Positions 26,610 through 35,565 of a stretch of DNA of 64,000 bases are shown one piece after another. Source of the DNA: Oenococcus kitaharae DSM 17330. GTDB taxonomy: Bacteria; Bacillota; Bacilli; Lactobacillales; Lactobacillaceae. Each line of letters opens with the position of its first letter. The stretch's first letter is position 1. Where the stretch lies: positions 1-64,000 of the forward strand of contig NZ_CM001398.1 of assembly GCF_000241055.1 (NCBI RefSeq), given 5' to 3'. Under the pieces are notes generated by a model, which saw only the letters and a list, made by a program, of their open reading frames with translations, ran no database searches and was not told the origin of the DNA. A program made the translations under genes and the position numbers.

Positions 26610-27451
26610 GCTTTCAATATGAGACAGCTTCCTCAATTCACAGTGCGGCTTTAAAACAAGTCAGTTTTCAGATTCCGACCGGTTCTTTTACCTCAATTAT
26701 TGGCCGGACCGGCAGCGGCAAATCGACGATCCTGCAATTAATCGACGGCCTGATTCTCCCTGCCAGCGGCCAAATAACCGTTGGCCAGACCAAGCTCAGT
26801 GCCAAAAGCAGCTTGAAAAACCTGAAAAGTTTCCGCCAGAAAATCGGTTTTATTTTTCAATTTTCCGAGAACCAGCTCTTTGAAGAGACTGTCGAACAGG
26901 ACCTGATTTTCGGCCCGAAGAATTTCGGCATCGACGAACAGACTGCTAAATCGCGCATCAAAAAAGTCCTCAACATCGTGCATCTACCCCTTTCGATACT
27001 GACTAAATCACCCCTGGACCTTTCGGGCGGCCAGAGAAAACGAGCCGCGATTGCCGCAATTTTAATCTCCGAACCTGATATCTTATTACTTGACGAACCT
27101 GTGATCGGCCTGGACCCCAGCGGCCAGCAGGAACTAATGGCCATGTTCAAGGAACTGAATCGACAAGGCAGGACAATTATCATGGTCAGCCACGAAATGG
27201 ATCAAGTGGCGGCTTATTCCGATCAAGTGATTGTCATGAATCAAGGTGAAGTGGCTGAAAAAGGGACTGTACAAGATATTTTTTCCGATGAGAAACGCCT
27301 GCAGGCTAACCATTTGCGCCCGCCGTCAGCCTTTAAATTCGCGGCTGAATTAAAAAAAGCCGGCTTCCCGCTGTCAAACGGCATCACAAGCGAAAACGCA
27401 TTGTCTAACCAAATCGCACAAGTTCTCCTACATCGGCGAGGCCAGTTATGA
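26585..27451 (+). CDS. ecfA2: ECF transporter ATPase A2
   Basis: 288 residues. Walker A GRTGSGKST, signature LSGGQRKRAAIA, Walker B ILLLDEPVIGLDP (the EcfA2 form). AAAGGAG lies 14 bases before ATG 26585. It overlaps ecfT by four bases. In most lactobacilli the ecf trio sits near ribosomal protein genes; its place inside an electron transfer locus matches the FLEET arrangement, where it supports flavin supply to ApbE. Confidence 0.92.
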   Translation: MAVAFDNVSFQYETASSIHSAALKQVSFQIPTGSFTSIIGRTGSGKSTILQLIDGLILPASGQITVGQTKLSAKSSLKNLKSFRQKIGFIFQFSENQLFEETVEQDLIFGPKNFGIDEQTAKSRIKKVLNIVHLPLSILTKSPLDLSGGQRKRAAIAAILISEPDILLLDEPVIGLDPSGQQELMAMFKELNRQGRTIIMVSHEMDQVAAYSDQVIVMNQGEVAEKGTVQDIFSDEKRLQANHLRPPSAFKFAAELKKAGFPLSNGITSENALSNQIAQVLLHRRGQL

Positions 27452-28251
27452 ACTTGGACCGTCTATTGATCGGCCGCTACCTCCCTGGCAGCACCGTAAT
27501 ACATAAGCTGGATGCCCGCGTGAAACTAGTCATCACACTGGCTTTTATTGCCTTAACTTTTTTTGCCGATAATTGGCAAAGCAGCCTGCTGCTGTTTTTG
27601 TTTATCTTCATCGCCGTCGCCATGGCGAAAATTAATCTGCTAATATTTCTCAAAGGCATCCAGCCCATGCTCTGGCTGATTATTTTTACGGTTTTAATGC
27701 AGGTTCTGTTTCTCACCGGCGGCCGCGTTTACTGGCATTGGGGCTGGCTAATAATCTCGGAATACGGCTTCGCCTCCGGCATCCTGATCTTTTTCCGTTT
27801 TGTCCTGATCATATTTATCTCGACTTTATTGACGCTGACCACTTCGCCGACGACTTTAGCCGATGGCATCGCCAGCCTGTTGTCACCTCTAAAAATCTTT
27901 CATTTGCCGATTGACGAAATTGCCTTCATGCTGGCCTTGTCCTTGCGTTTTGTCCCGACGCTGATGGATGAGACGAGCAAAATCATGACAGCACAACGTT
28001 CTCGCGGGGTTGATTTTGGCCAGGGAAACGTCTTCCAGCAAATGAAGGCCGTCATCCCGATTTTCATCCCCCAATTCATCGCCAGCTTTCATCGTGCCGA
28101 CGAATTAGCGACCGCCATGGCTTCGCGCGGCTATCGGCCGGCTGCCTCCAGAACAAAACTCTACCGGCCACAACTAAAAAAGCGCGACGGCTTTGCGATT
28201 CTAGCCTTCGCGCTTTTAACATATCTAACCTTTATATTAAGCAGCAAATAA
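27448..28251 (+). CDS. ecfT: ECF transporter transmembrane protein T (FmnA-like in this locus)
   Basis: 267 residues, several membrane helices, and the two Ala-Arg-Gly-type coupling motifs AQRSRGVDF and AMASRGYRP that dock on EcfA1/A2. It is the last gene of the plus-strand block and runs 15 bases into the convergent UbiA gene. No S component other than the EetB-like protein lies nearby, so the flavin-binding subunit is probably encoded elsewhere. Confidence 0.9.
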   Translation: MNLDRLLIGRYLPGSTVIHKLDARVKLVITLAFIALTFFADNWQSSLLLFLFIFIAVAMAKINLLIFLKGIQPMLWLIIFTVLMQVLFLTGGRVYWHWGWLIISEYGFASGILIFFRFVLIIFISTLLTLTTSPTTLADGIASLLSPLKIFHLPIDEIAFMLALSLRFVPTLMDETSKIMTAQRSRGVDFGQGNVFQQMKAVIPIFIPQFIASFHRADELATAMASRGYRPAASRTKLYRPQLKKRDGFAILAFALLTYLTFILSSK

Positions 28252-29205
28252 ATAGATAACCATGATCAGAACTTGTGCCCCGTCGATGATTAACAAATTA
28301 CTAATGGCTGTGTGAAAAGTCGTCTGTTTGTCCTGCCGGCGCATAAAAATACGGACGTTTTTAATAATCCACGGCAGCAGCAGAATCGTCAGCAGGCTCC
28401 AGACTGGCAGGTAACCAATCCAGACAGAAATCACTAGGAAAAGCAATGCAGCCAGCGGCCATAGCGGATAAATCTGGACAGCGCGCTTCTTGCCTAAATA
28501 AAAAGGCAGCGTAAAACGTTCATTATGAATATCCTGTGTCAGATCGCAGATATTATCGGCAAACATGACGGTACTATCCATAATCGCAAAAGGCAGGCCA
28601 ACCAGGATCAATTGAATCATCAGCGGCAGATTAATCACGAGATCAATCACCCAGCCGCTGTGAAAATAAATTCCCATCGGCAGCTCGCGCATATTAATAA
28701 AAGAAGCAATAAAAATCGTACCGCAGCCTTCCACTGGGCCTGACAGAACCTCGCCTAAGGGCAGCCTGGATAACGGAATCGGTCCGGCTGTGTAAAAAAT
28801 CGCCACCAAAATAGCCGCGCCGCCGATCAGAAAAAGAATCAAATTTGTCCGGAAGACCAGAATCAGCCCTAAGACACAGGCCAGTGAGAGAATAGCAAAC
28901 ATTAATTCAAGTACTTTTCTAGGATTCAAGTGTTCTCTACTTATGATATTAGTTGCCCTTAAATAAGCCGGATCCTTGGCCTTTTTAAAATCTTGAACAT
29001 GGTTAAAACCGGATACAAATAACGCCACGCAGAACTGCGCCACGAAATAAATCAGCGTATTGACCCAATCGATCCTGCCAAAGGCATATTGTGCGTAGAC
29101 AAAGCCGAAGAGCAGCGGCATTAAGGCTGTCGTCTTTTGCGGCAGGCTAATCAATTCCAAGAAAATCGGCCAGGTTACTCGGCCGTAACGACTGCTATTT
29201 ACCAT
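28237..29205 (-). CDS. dmkA: UbiA-family prenyltransferase (1,4-dihydroxy-2-naphthoate type)
   Basis: 322 residues with eight to nine membrane helices. The first Asp motif is altered to NHVQDFKKAKD (NxxxDxxxxxD) and the second is DNICDLTQD; both fit the MenA group. It joins the polyprenyl tail to the naphthoate ring to give demethylmenaquinone for Ndh2. No other men genes are in the window, so the head group comes from elsewhere or from the medium. GAGG lies six bases before ATG 29205. It lies downstream of the FMN-protein gene, after that gene's terminator. Confidence 0.87.
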   Translation of the reverse strand: MVNSSRYGRVTWPIFLELISLPQKTTALMPLLFGFVYAQYAFGRIDWVNTLIYFVAQFCVALFVSGFNHVQDFKKAKDPAYLRATNIISREHLNPRKVLELMFAILSLACVLGLILVFRTNLILFLIGGAAILVAIFYTAGPIPLSRLPLGEVLSGPVEGCGTIFIASFINMRELPMGIYFHSGWVIDLVINLPLMIQLILVGLPFAIMDSTVMFADNICDLTQDIHNERFTLPFYLGKKRAVQIYPLWPLAALLFLVISVWIGYLPVWSLLTILLLPWIIKNVRIFMRRQDKQTTFHTAISNLLIIDGAQVLIMVIYLFAA

Positions 29206-29238
29206 GAAAAACCTCGATTTTATCTATCTTAACAGCAT

Positions 29239-29280
29239 AAAAACACCTGTCATCCAACCATCTTGGACCACAAGTGTTTT
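29239..29280 (-). terminator. Terminator after the FMN-binding protein gene
   Basis: Stem AAAACACCTGT/ACAAGTGTTTT (one mismatch) with a T-run on the minus strand, between the FMN-protein gene and dmkA. Confidence 0.6.
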
Positions 29281-29313
29281 GCATGCTATCAATCTTGCAG
29301 ACAGCCGAACTCA

Positions 29314-30225
29314 TTATTCGGCGTAGACAATATTTGAAACTTTGACTGTCTTGTGATGGCCAGCCTGTGCCCGGTCAAGCAGCTGTTGTGCATAAATCAC
29401 AAACATGCTTGACGAATCGGTTGCACCCGATACCGTGTCGACAACCGCAGTCGGCTCTTTGGCACTTTCTGACTTCAGCAATTCAGCATTCAGCTTCGGA
29501 ATATACTCTTTAGGGCCGACGCCGTTAGCCTTCTTCATGGCTTTTTCATAAGCAGTATCAACAGTCTTGGACTTGCCTTGAGCATTGACATAGTCAAAAT
29601 TCGACTTGGCCAGTTTGCCGTTTGCGATCTGAATCGAAAAGACGATCCGGTAACCGTGGGCGTAATTCTGCTCAGCCAAACGGTAAGTGCCGTCTTTTAA
29701 AGCAGCCGTGTTATCAATCTTGATTGTCTTGTGATTGCCGGCCTGCGCAGCCTGAACTAATTGCTGGGCGTAATTTTTGATTGTCCAGGATGAATCAGTC
29801 GCACCCGTCACAGTATCAATCGTCTGAACATTACTGCCGGCCTTCTTCCAAGATTTCAGCAGCTTTGGAATATACTCTTTCGGGCCAATACCATTGACCT
29901 TCTTCATGGCTTTTTCGTAAGCCGCATCCTTGGTCTTGGATTTGCCTTTGGGACTGAGATAGTCGTATTTATTGGAAACAATTTTGCCATTCTTCACTTT
30001 CATGGACATCACAATCCGGTAACCATGGCTATATCCCTGTTCAGCCAGTTTGTAGCTGCCATTCTTGAGCTTCTTGCCAGCTGTCTGTTTGGCAGCTTTG
30101 GCCGCACTGGCACTGATTACCACGTTGGGCAATACAGCCGGCGCAACAAGTGTAAAGGAACTCAAACTCATCAATGCAGCACTAGTTAACGCAATACCCT
30201 TGAGCGTTTTGCTAACTTTTAACAT
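29314..30225 (-). CDS. Secreted protein with two FMN-binding domains (PplA-like, not lipidated)
   Basis: 303 residues. Cleavable-looking signal peptide (about 1-41, ending ASA-AKA) with no lipobox cysteine. Two tandem ~120-residue FMN-binding domains follow, each with a GYSHGYRIV or NYAHGYRIV strand and an ApbE target motif: DTVTGATDSS (137-146) and DTVSGATDSS (263-272), where Ser145 and Ser271 are the expected flavinylated residues. In FLEET systems PplA passes electrons from the membrane to outside acceptors; Listeria PplA is a lipoprotein with the same double domain. This one seems to be free or loosely wall-bound. A cre-like site is about 80 bases upstream. Confidence 0.88.
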   Translation of the reverse strand: MLKVSKTLKGIALTSAALMSLSSFTLVAPAVLPNVVISASAAKAAKQTAGKKLKNGSYKLAEQGYSHGYRIVMSMKVKNGKIVSNKYDYLSPKGKSKTKDAAYEKAMKKVNGIGPKEYIPKLLKSWKKAGSNVQTIDTVTGATDSSWTIKNYAQQLVQAAQAGNHKTIKIDNTAALKDGTYRLAEQNYAHGYRIVFSIQIANGKLAKSNFDYVNAQGKSKTVDTAYEKAMKKANGVGPKEYIPKLNAELLKSESAKEPTAVVDTVSGATDSSSMFVIYAQQLLDRAQAGHHKTVKVSNIVYAE

Positions 30226-30306
30226 AAATCTTCCTCCCTTGTAAAAATCACATCCCGCTACTTGTGAATCATATTACAAGGATCATTGTACGCCATTGTA
30301 GCGCAT

Positions 30307-30322
30307 TTGCAAGCGCTTTCAA
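30307..30322. promoter_or_regulatory. cre-like site upstream of the FMN-protein gene
   Basis: TTGCAAGCGCTTTCAA is a near-perfect palindrome of the CcpA type, 82 bases before the FMN-protein start and 128 before the divergent MerR gene. Confidence 0.65.
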
Positions 30323-30397
30323 AAGATTTCACAATCATTCCCAAAGTTTCACAAGCAATGAAAAATTCGCTTCAATTTTAGGAAAATCAAACTTTCC

Positions 30398-30428
30398 TTG
30401 ACATTGACCTTAGGTCATACTTTAAGCT
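30398..30428 (+). promoter_or_regulatory. MerR-type promoter with operator
   Basis: TTGACA (30398-30403) and TAAGCT (30423-30428) are separated by 19 bases, the long spacer typical of MerR control. The spacer holds the inverted repeat TGACC-TTA-GGTCA (30405-30417). The regulator gene starts 21 bases downstream, so it probably regulates itself. Confidence 0.75.
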
Positions 30429-30449
30429 AATCTTTGTCAAGGAGGCAGC

Positions 30450-31205
30450 ATGTATCAGACCAATGAATTAGCCGAACTGGCTGGGATTACGCCCAGAGCC
30501 GTTCGATATTATGAAAAAGTAGGCTTATTGAAGGCTCAGCGAGAAGTTGAAAACAACTACCGATTATTTGATCAGCAGCAAGTCGACCAGCTCCAGCAGA
30601 TTCTCTTTTACCGGGAGCTCGACTTTTCCATTCAGCAGATTAAAACCATTCTGGCAGATGAACATGCTGACCGTTTACAAGTCTTAACAGCACAAAAACA
30701 GGCGCTGCTGGCTAAAAGACAAAAACTGGACGCTTTAATCGAACTGGCTGATCAGACAATTCTTGACGAGAAAGGACAAAAACATATGACAGACGAAGAA
30801 AAATTCACGGCTTTCAAGACTCAAATGCTGAAAACAAATGAGCAGCAGTACGGTAAGGAAATCAGGGAAAAATACGGCAATCAAACAGTCGAAGCGGCCA
30901 ATGCTAAAATGCTGCACATGACTGCAGCGGATTACGAGCGTTTCCAAGCTTTGGAAAAAGATCTTTTCAAACAACTGGCCGCACTTATACGCACTCGTGG
31001 CCTCAATAGTCCAGAGGCCAGACAAGCTTTTGAAGACCATAAGGCCTGGTTAGAAATGACATGGCCGCAATACTCTGCAGCGGCTCATCGCGGCCTAGCG
31101 GACATGTATCTGCAAGACGACCGTTTCCAAAGTTACTACGATAATAAAGTTGGCGTTGGCGCCACGGCCCTGCTTTGCCAAATTATCAAAAAATATGCAA
31201 AATAA
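30450..31205 (+). CDS. MerR-family regulator with TipAS ligand domain
   Basis: 251 residues. N-terminal MerR winged helix (ELAELAGITPRAVRYYEKVGLL, about 6-27), a dimerising coiled coil (about 75-110), and a C-terminal TipAS-like helical domain (about 130-250) as in TipAL/Mta/SkgA, which bind drugs or peptides. AAGGAGGC precedes ATG. Its own promoter bears a matching operator. No drug efflux gene is adjacent; the target may be itself or the neighbouring FMN-protein gene, whose promoter region it shares. Confidence 0.87.
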   Translation: MYQTNELAELAGITPRAVRYYEKVGLLKAQREVENNYRLFDQQQVDQLQQILFYRELDFSIQQIKTILADEHADRLQVLTAQKQALLAKRQKLDALIELADQTILDEKGQKHMTDEEKFTAFKTQMLKTNEQQYGKEIREKYGNQTVEAANAKMLHMTAADYERFQALEKDLFKQLAALIRTRGLNSPEARQAFEDHKAWLEMTWPQYSAAAHRGLADMYLQDDRFQSYYDNKVGVGATALLCQIIKKYAK

Positions 31206-31229
31206 AAACGGGATTTTCCCGTTTTTTTT
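31204..31229. terminator. Bidirectional terminator
   Basis: AAAAACGGGA/TCCCGTTTTT perfect stem with a three-base loop and runs on both sides, between the convergent MerR gene and the small membrane protein gene. Confidence 0.85.
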
Positions 31230-31234
31230 AATTA

Positions 31235-31534
31235 TTATTTCCTGACAAATAAGCTCACAACGTGCTGCAAAGCCTGGTCTAGATAACAACCAGGCGTTAA
31301 CGGCGTCTCGCCTAATAACATACGGTACACAATAATTGCCAGAATCACGAGCAGCTCAACTGCAGCGGCGAAAAAAAGCGTAAACAGTGCACCATCCAGA
31401 TAGGCCTGTTTGATTTCTTGTTTGACGCGCTTATAATCCTGCTTCCATTTCAGATTCCTCTCTTCTGTCTCGGACAAATACCAAGCATTGGTATTCCCGC
31501 GGCCTGATGATCGATACACACCTCTCGATGCCAT
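31235..31534 (-). CDS. Small membrane protein, unknown function
   Basis: 99 residues. GGAG four bases before ATG 31534 supports it as a real gene. A charged N-terminal half (about 1-47, ETEERNLKWKQDYKRVKQEIK, likely helical) is followed by one strongly hydrophobic segment (about 48-70), then a short loop and an amphipathic end. It shares the terminator at 31204 with the MerR gene. I do not recognise the family. Confidence 0.6.
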   Translation of the reverse strand: MASRGVYRSSGRGNTNAWYLSETEERNLKWKQDYKRVKQEIKQAYLDGALFTLFFAAAVELLVILAIIVYRMLLGETPLTPGCYLDQALQHVVSLFVRK

Positions 31535-31729
31535 ATTACTCCTGCTTATAAAAAGCCCTTAGCTGATAAATTTTGAAATTAATTATAAGACAAATTGTGA
31601 ACAAGAAAATTAAAAAATAACAGATTTTTAAAGAAAACACATACTTTTATATCAAAAACATGACTATTCTACCCATTTTGCAGTATAAAGAAGCATAAAC
31701 GGATATTTGTTCACGATACAGGAGCTTCA

Positions 31730-33358
31730 TTGTCAATTTATACTAATCAGTTTAATCCTTACATGCGCTCGCGAAAGCCCGTTTACGCTAAGAACGGCAT
31801 GGTCGCTACCTCAACGACAGCTGCCGCCCAAGCCGGCCTAGCGATTTTAAAACAAGGCGGCAACGCGATTGATGCGGCCGTCGCCACAGCTGCTTGTCAA
31901 ACAGTCACAGAACCAACTTCCAATGGTATCGGCGCCGACGCTTTTGCGATCATTAACTTTCATGGCAAGCTCTACGGCCTAAACGGCAGCGGCCCATCCC
32001 CTAAAAGCCTGTCCTTAGATGCACTGCTGGCACAAGGCAATCACACGATACCGAATTTAGGCTGGGACCCAGTCGACATACCAGGTGCACCGGCGACTTG
32101 GGCAGCACTTGTCCAAAAATTCGGCAAGTTATCACTTTCCGAAGATCTGGCGCCAGCCATCGATTACGCAGAACACGGCTATGCACTGCCGCAAGTCTTA
32201 GCGAGATATTGGCATCGTGCCTATGAGATCTATCAAAAACACGCTGCGGCTTCGCCAAGTTTTGCCAGTCTATTTTCAGAATGGGAACGCGTCTTTGCAC
32301 CTAATGGCTATACACCCGCTGCCGGCGAATGCTGGTCCAGCCCGGATCACGCCAGGACTTTAAAAGAAATTGCCGAGACGAACGCAGAATCTTTTTATCG
32401 CGGCTGCTTGGCTGAAAAAATTGCGGCAGCATCCCAAAAAGCTGGTGGCTTTCTATCATTAGAAGACTTAGCTGCATACCAGCCTGAATGGGTCGACCCG
32501 ATTTCAGTCAATTATCACGGCTATGATGTCTTTGAACTGCCGCCAAACGGCCAAGGCATTGTTGCACTAGAAGCCTTAGGAATTCTCGATGCTTTCCAAT
32601 TCGCCGCTCATGACAGCGTTGACACGCTCCACAAGCAGATTGAAGCTATCAAGCTAGCCTTCTCGGACTTGTTTCAATTTGTCGGCGACCCCAAGGCCAT
32701 GACCCTGCCCGTTGTTCGTCTGATCAGCCAGTCCTATTTGGCAAAACGCCGTCAAACAATCACCGATACGGCTGCTCTTCCTGAAGCTGGCAGCCCGGAT
32801 TCAGGTGGAACTGTCTATCTTTGTACAGCTGACAGCGAGGGCAACATGGTTTCTTATATCCAGAGCAATTACATGGGTTTTGGCAGTGGTGTCGTCATCC
32901 CCGGCACCGGGATTGCGATGAACGACCGCGGCTGTAATTTCTCACTAAATCCTCAATCTGCAGACTTCATCGGCGGTCAAAAACGGCCTTTGAACACGAT
33001 TATTCCTGGTTTTCTCGCTAAAGACGGCCAAGCAATCGGGCCTTTTGGCGTCATGGGCGGCTTTATGCAGCCGCAAGGCCATGTCCAAGCCTTGATGAAT
33101 TGTATTGATTTCGGCATGGATCCGCAAGGCGCTTTAGATGCGCCGCGCTGGCAATGGACTGGCGATAAAAATGTTCAGCTGGAAAGAACTTTTTCTGATG
33201 CCTTGATTCAGCAATTAATTGCCGCCGGCCATCACATCACGATCAACCCTGAAGCAAATAGCTTCGGCCGCGGCCAGATCATCTGGCGTAATCCCCAGAC
33301 TGGTACCTACGTCGGCGGTTCGGATTCCCGGACTGACGGTGCAGTCGCCGCTTGGTAA
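31730..33358 (+). CDS. Gamma-glutamyltransferase family protein (YwrD-like)
   Basis: 542 residues, Ntn-hydrolase fold. The self-cleavage/catalytic Thr is in the SGGTVYLCTADSEGNMVS stretch (about residue 362-380), followed by the oxyanion and binding motif MGFGSGVVIPGTGIAMNDRG and the late GGFMQPQGHVQ. The early GGNAIDAAVATAACQTVTEP block is also typical. No signal peptide is visible, so a cytoplasmic role in gamma-glutamyl or cephalosporin-acylase-like hydrolysis is likely. The start is TTG 31730, five bases after GGAG. It is a single gene with its own terminator. Confidence 0.88.
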   Translation: MSIYTNQFNPYMRSRKPVYAKNGMVATSTTAAAQAGLAILKQGGNAIDAAVATAACQTVTEPTSNGIGADAFAIINFHGKLYGLNGSGPSPKSLSLDALLAQGNHTIPNLGWDPVDIPGAPATWAALVQKFGKLSLSEDLAPAIDYAEHGYALPQVLARYWHRAYEIYQKHAAASPSFASLFSEWERVFAPNGYTPAAGECWSSPDHARTLKEIAETNAESFYRGCLAEKIAAASQKAGGFLSLEDLAAYQPEWVDPISVNYHGYDVFELPPNGQGIVALEALGILDAFQFAAHDSVDTLHKQIEAIKLAFSDLFQFVGDPKAMTLPVVRLISQSYLAKRRQTITDTAALPEAGSPDSGGTVYLCTADSEGNMVSYIQSNYMGFGSGVVIPGTGIAMNDRGCNFSLNPQSADFIGGQKRPLNTIIPGFLAKDGQAIGPFGVMGGFMQPQGHVQALMNCIDFGMDPQGALDAPRWQWTGDKNVQLERTFSDALIQQLIAAGHHITINPEANSFGRGQIIWRNPQTGTYVGGSDSRTDGAVAAW

Positions 33359-33360
33359 CA

Positions 33361-33383
33361 AAAAAGCCCTTTTCAGGCTTTTT
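33361..33383. terminator. Bidirectional terminator
   Basis: AAAAAGCC/GGCTTTTT stem between the convergent gamma-glutamyltransferase and GH1 genes. Confidence 0.8.
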
Positions 33384-33390
33384 GGACAGA

Positions 33391-34863
<1,473 letters not shown>

Positions 34864-34904
34864 CTATTTTATAAATCTCAATGACAGAATCACTCTAGCA
34901 TATA

Positions 34905-34920
34905 TTGTAAGCGTTTTCAA
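34905..34920. promoter_or_regulatory. cre-like site upstream of the second GH1 gene
   Basis: TTGTAAGCGTTTTCAA, a near-palindrome of the CcpA type, between the divergent GH1 and flavodoxin genes. Confidence 0.65.
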
Positions 34921-34985
34921 TTGAGCGAAAGCTGACATTCTAGCGCACAAATCCTATACTCAATATATAAAAGCGAGGATATCCT

Positions 34986-35501
34986 ATGAAAAATATTCTA
35001 ATCGCCTATGTGACCCGCACAGGCAACACCGAGGCCGTCGCCCGCATGATCCAAGATGAAGTCGGCGGTGACCTCTTTCACGTCGAGACTGCCGCACCTT
35101 ATCCTAAGGGTTATCGGGCTCAGGTGAATCAAGTTGTAGACGAAAACGCCAGCGATTTCCTGCCGCCCTTAAAGGGTGGTATCGAAGACATCGGTAAATA
35201 TGACACAGTCTTTTTAGGTGCGCCGACTTGGGGAATGCAGCTGCCGCCACCAATGAAAAGTTTCCTCAATCAATATGATTTGACTGGTAAAACGGTCATC
35301 CCCTTCAATACGAATGGCGGTTACGGGACCGGCAGCAGTTTCCAAGACATTGCAGAACGCATGAATGGCAACCTGCAGCAAGGCTTTTCGACTAAAGGCG
35401 GCGAAGAAATTTACCACATCATGCTGGTCATGAAAGGCAGCAAAGAGGCTGAGACGCGCCAGCAGGTGAATACCTGGCTGAAAAGAATTGGGCAGTTGTA
35501 A
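34986..35501 (+). CDS. Flavodoxin family protein
   Basis: 171 residues. The FMN phosphate loop is TRTGNTEAVA (about 10-19), and aromatic/loop binding sites lie in APTWGMQLPPPM and NTNGGYGTGSS. Length and the WGMQLPPPMKSF segment suit the flavodoxin_4/YwqN-like group. It carries electrons in the cytoplasm; its partner is unknown. GCGAGGAT precedes ATG. It stands alone with its own terminator. Confidence 0.85.
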   Translation: MKNILIAYVTRTGNTEAVARMIQDEVGGDLFHVETAAPYPKGYRAQVNQVVDENASDFLPPLKGGIEDIGKYDTVFLGAPTWGMQLPPPMKSFLNQYDLTGKTVIPFNTNGGYGTGSSFQDIAERMNGNLQQGFSTKGGEEIYHIMLVMKGSKEAETRQQVNTWLKRIGQL

Positions 35502-35520
35502 AAACTAAATAGGACAAATT

Positions 35521-35547
35521 AAAAGCGACCATGGATGGTCGCTTTTT
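35521..35547. terminator. Bidirectional terminator
   Basis: Nine-base stem GCGACCATG/GATGGTCGC region (35525-35542) with A- and T-runs, between the convergent flavodoxin and fructansucrase genes. Confidence 0.8.
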
Positions 35548-35565
35548 AATAAACTAAAATGTCAG

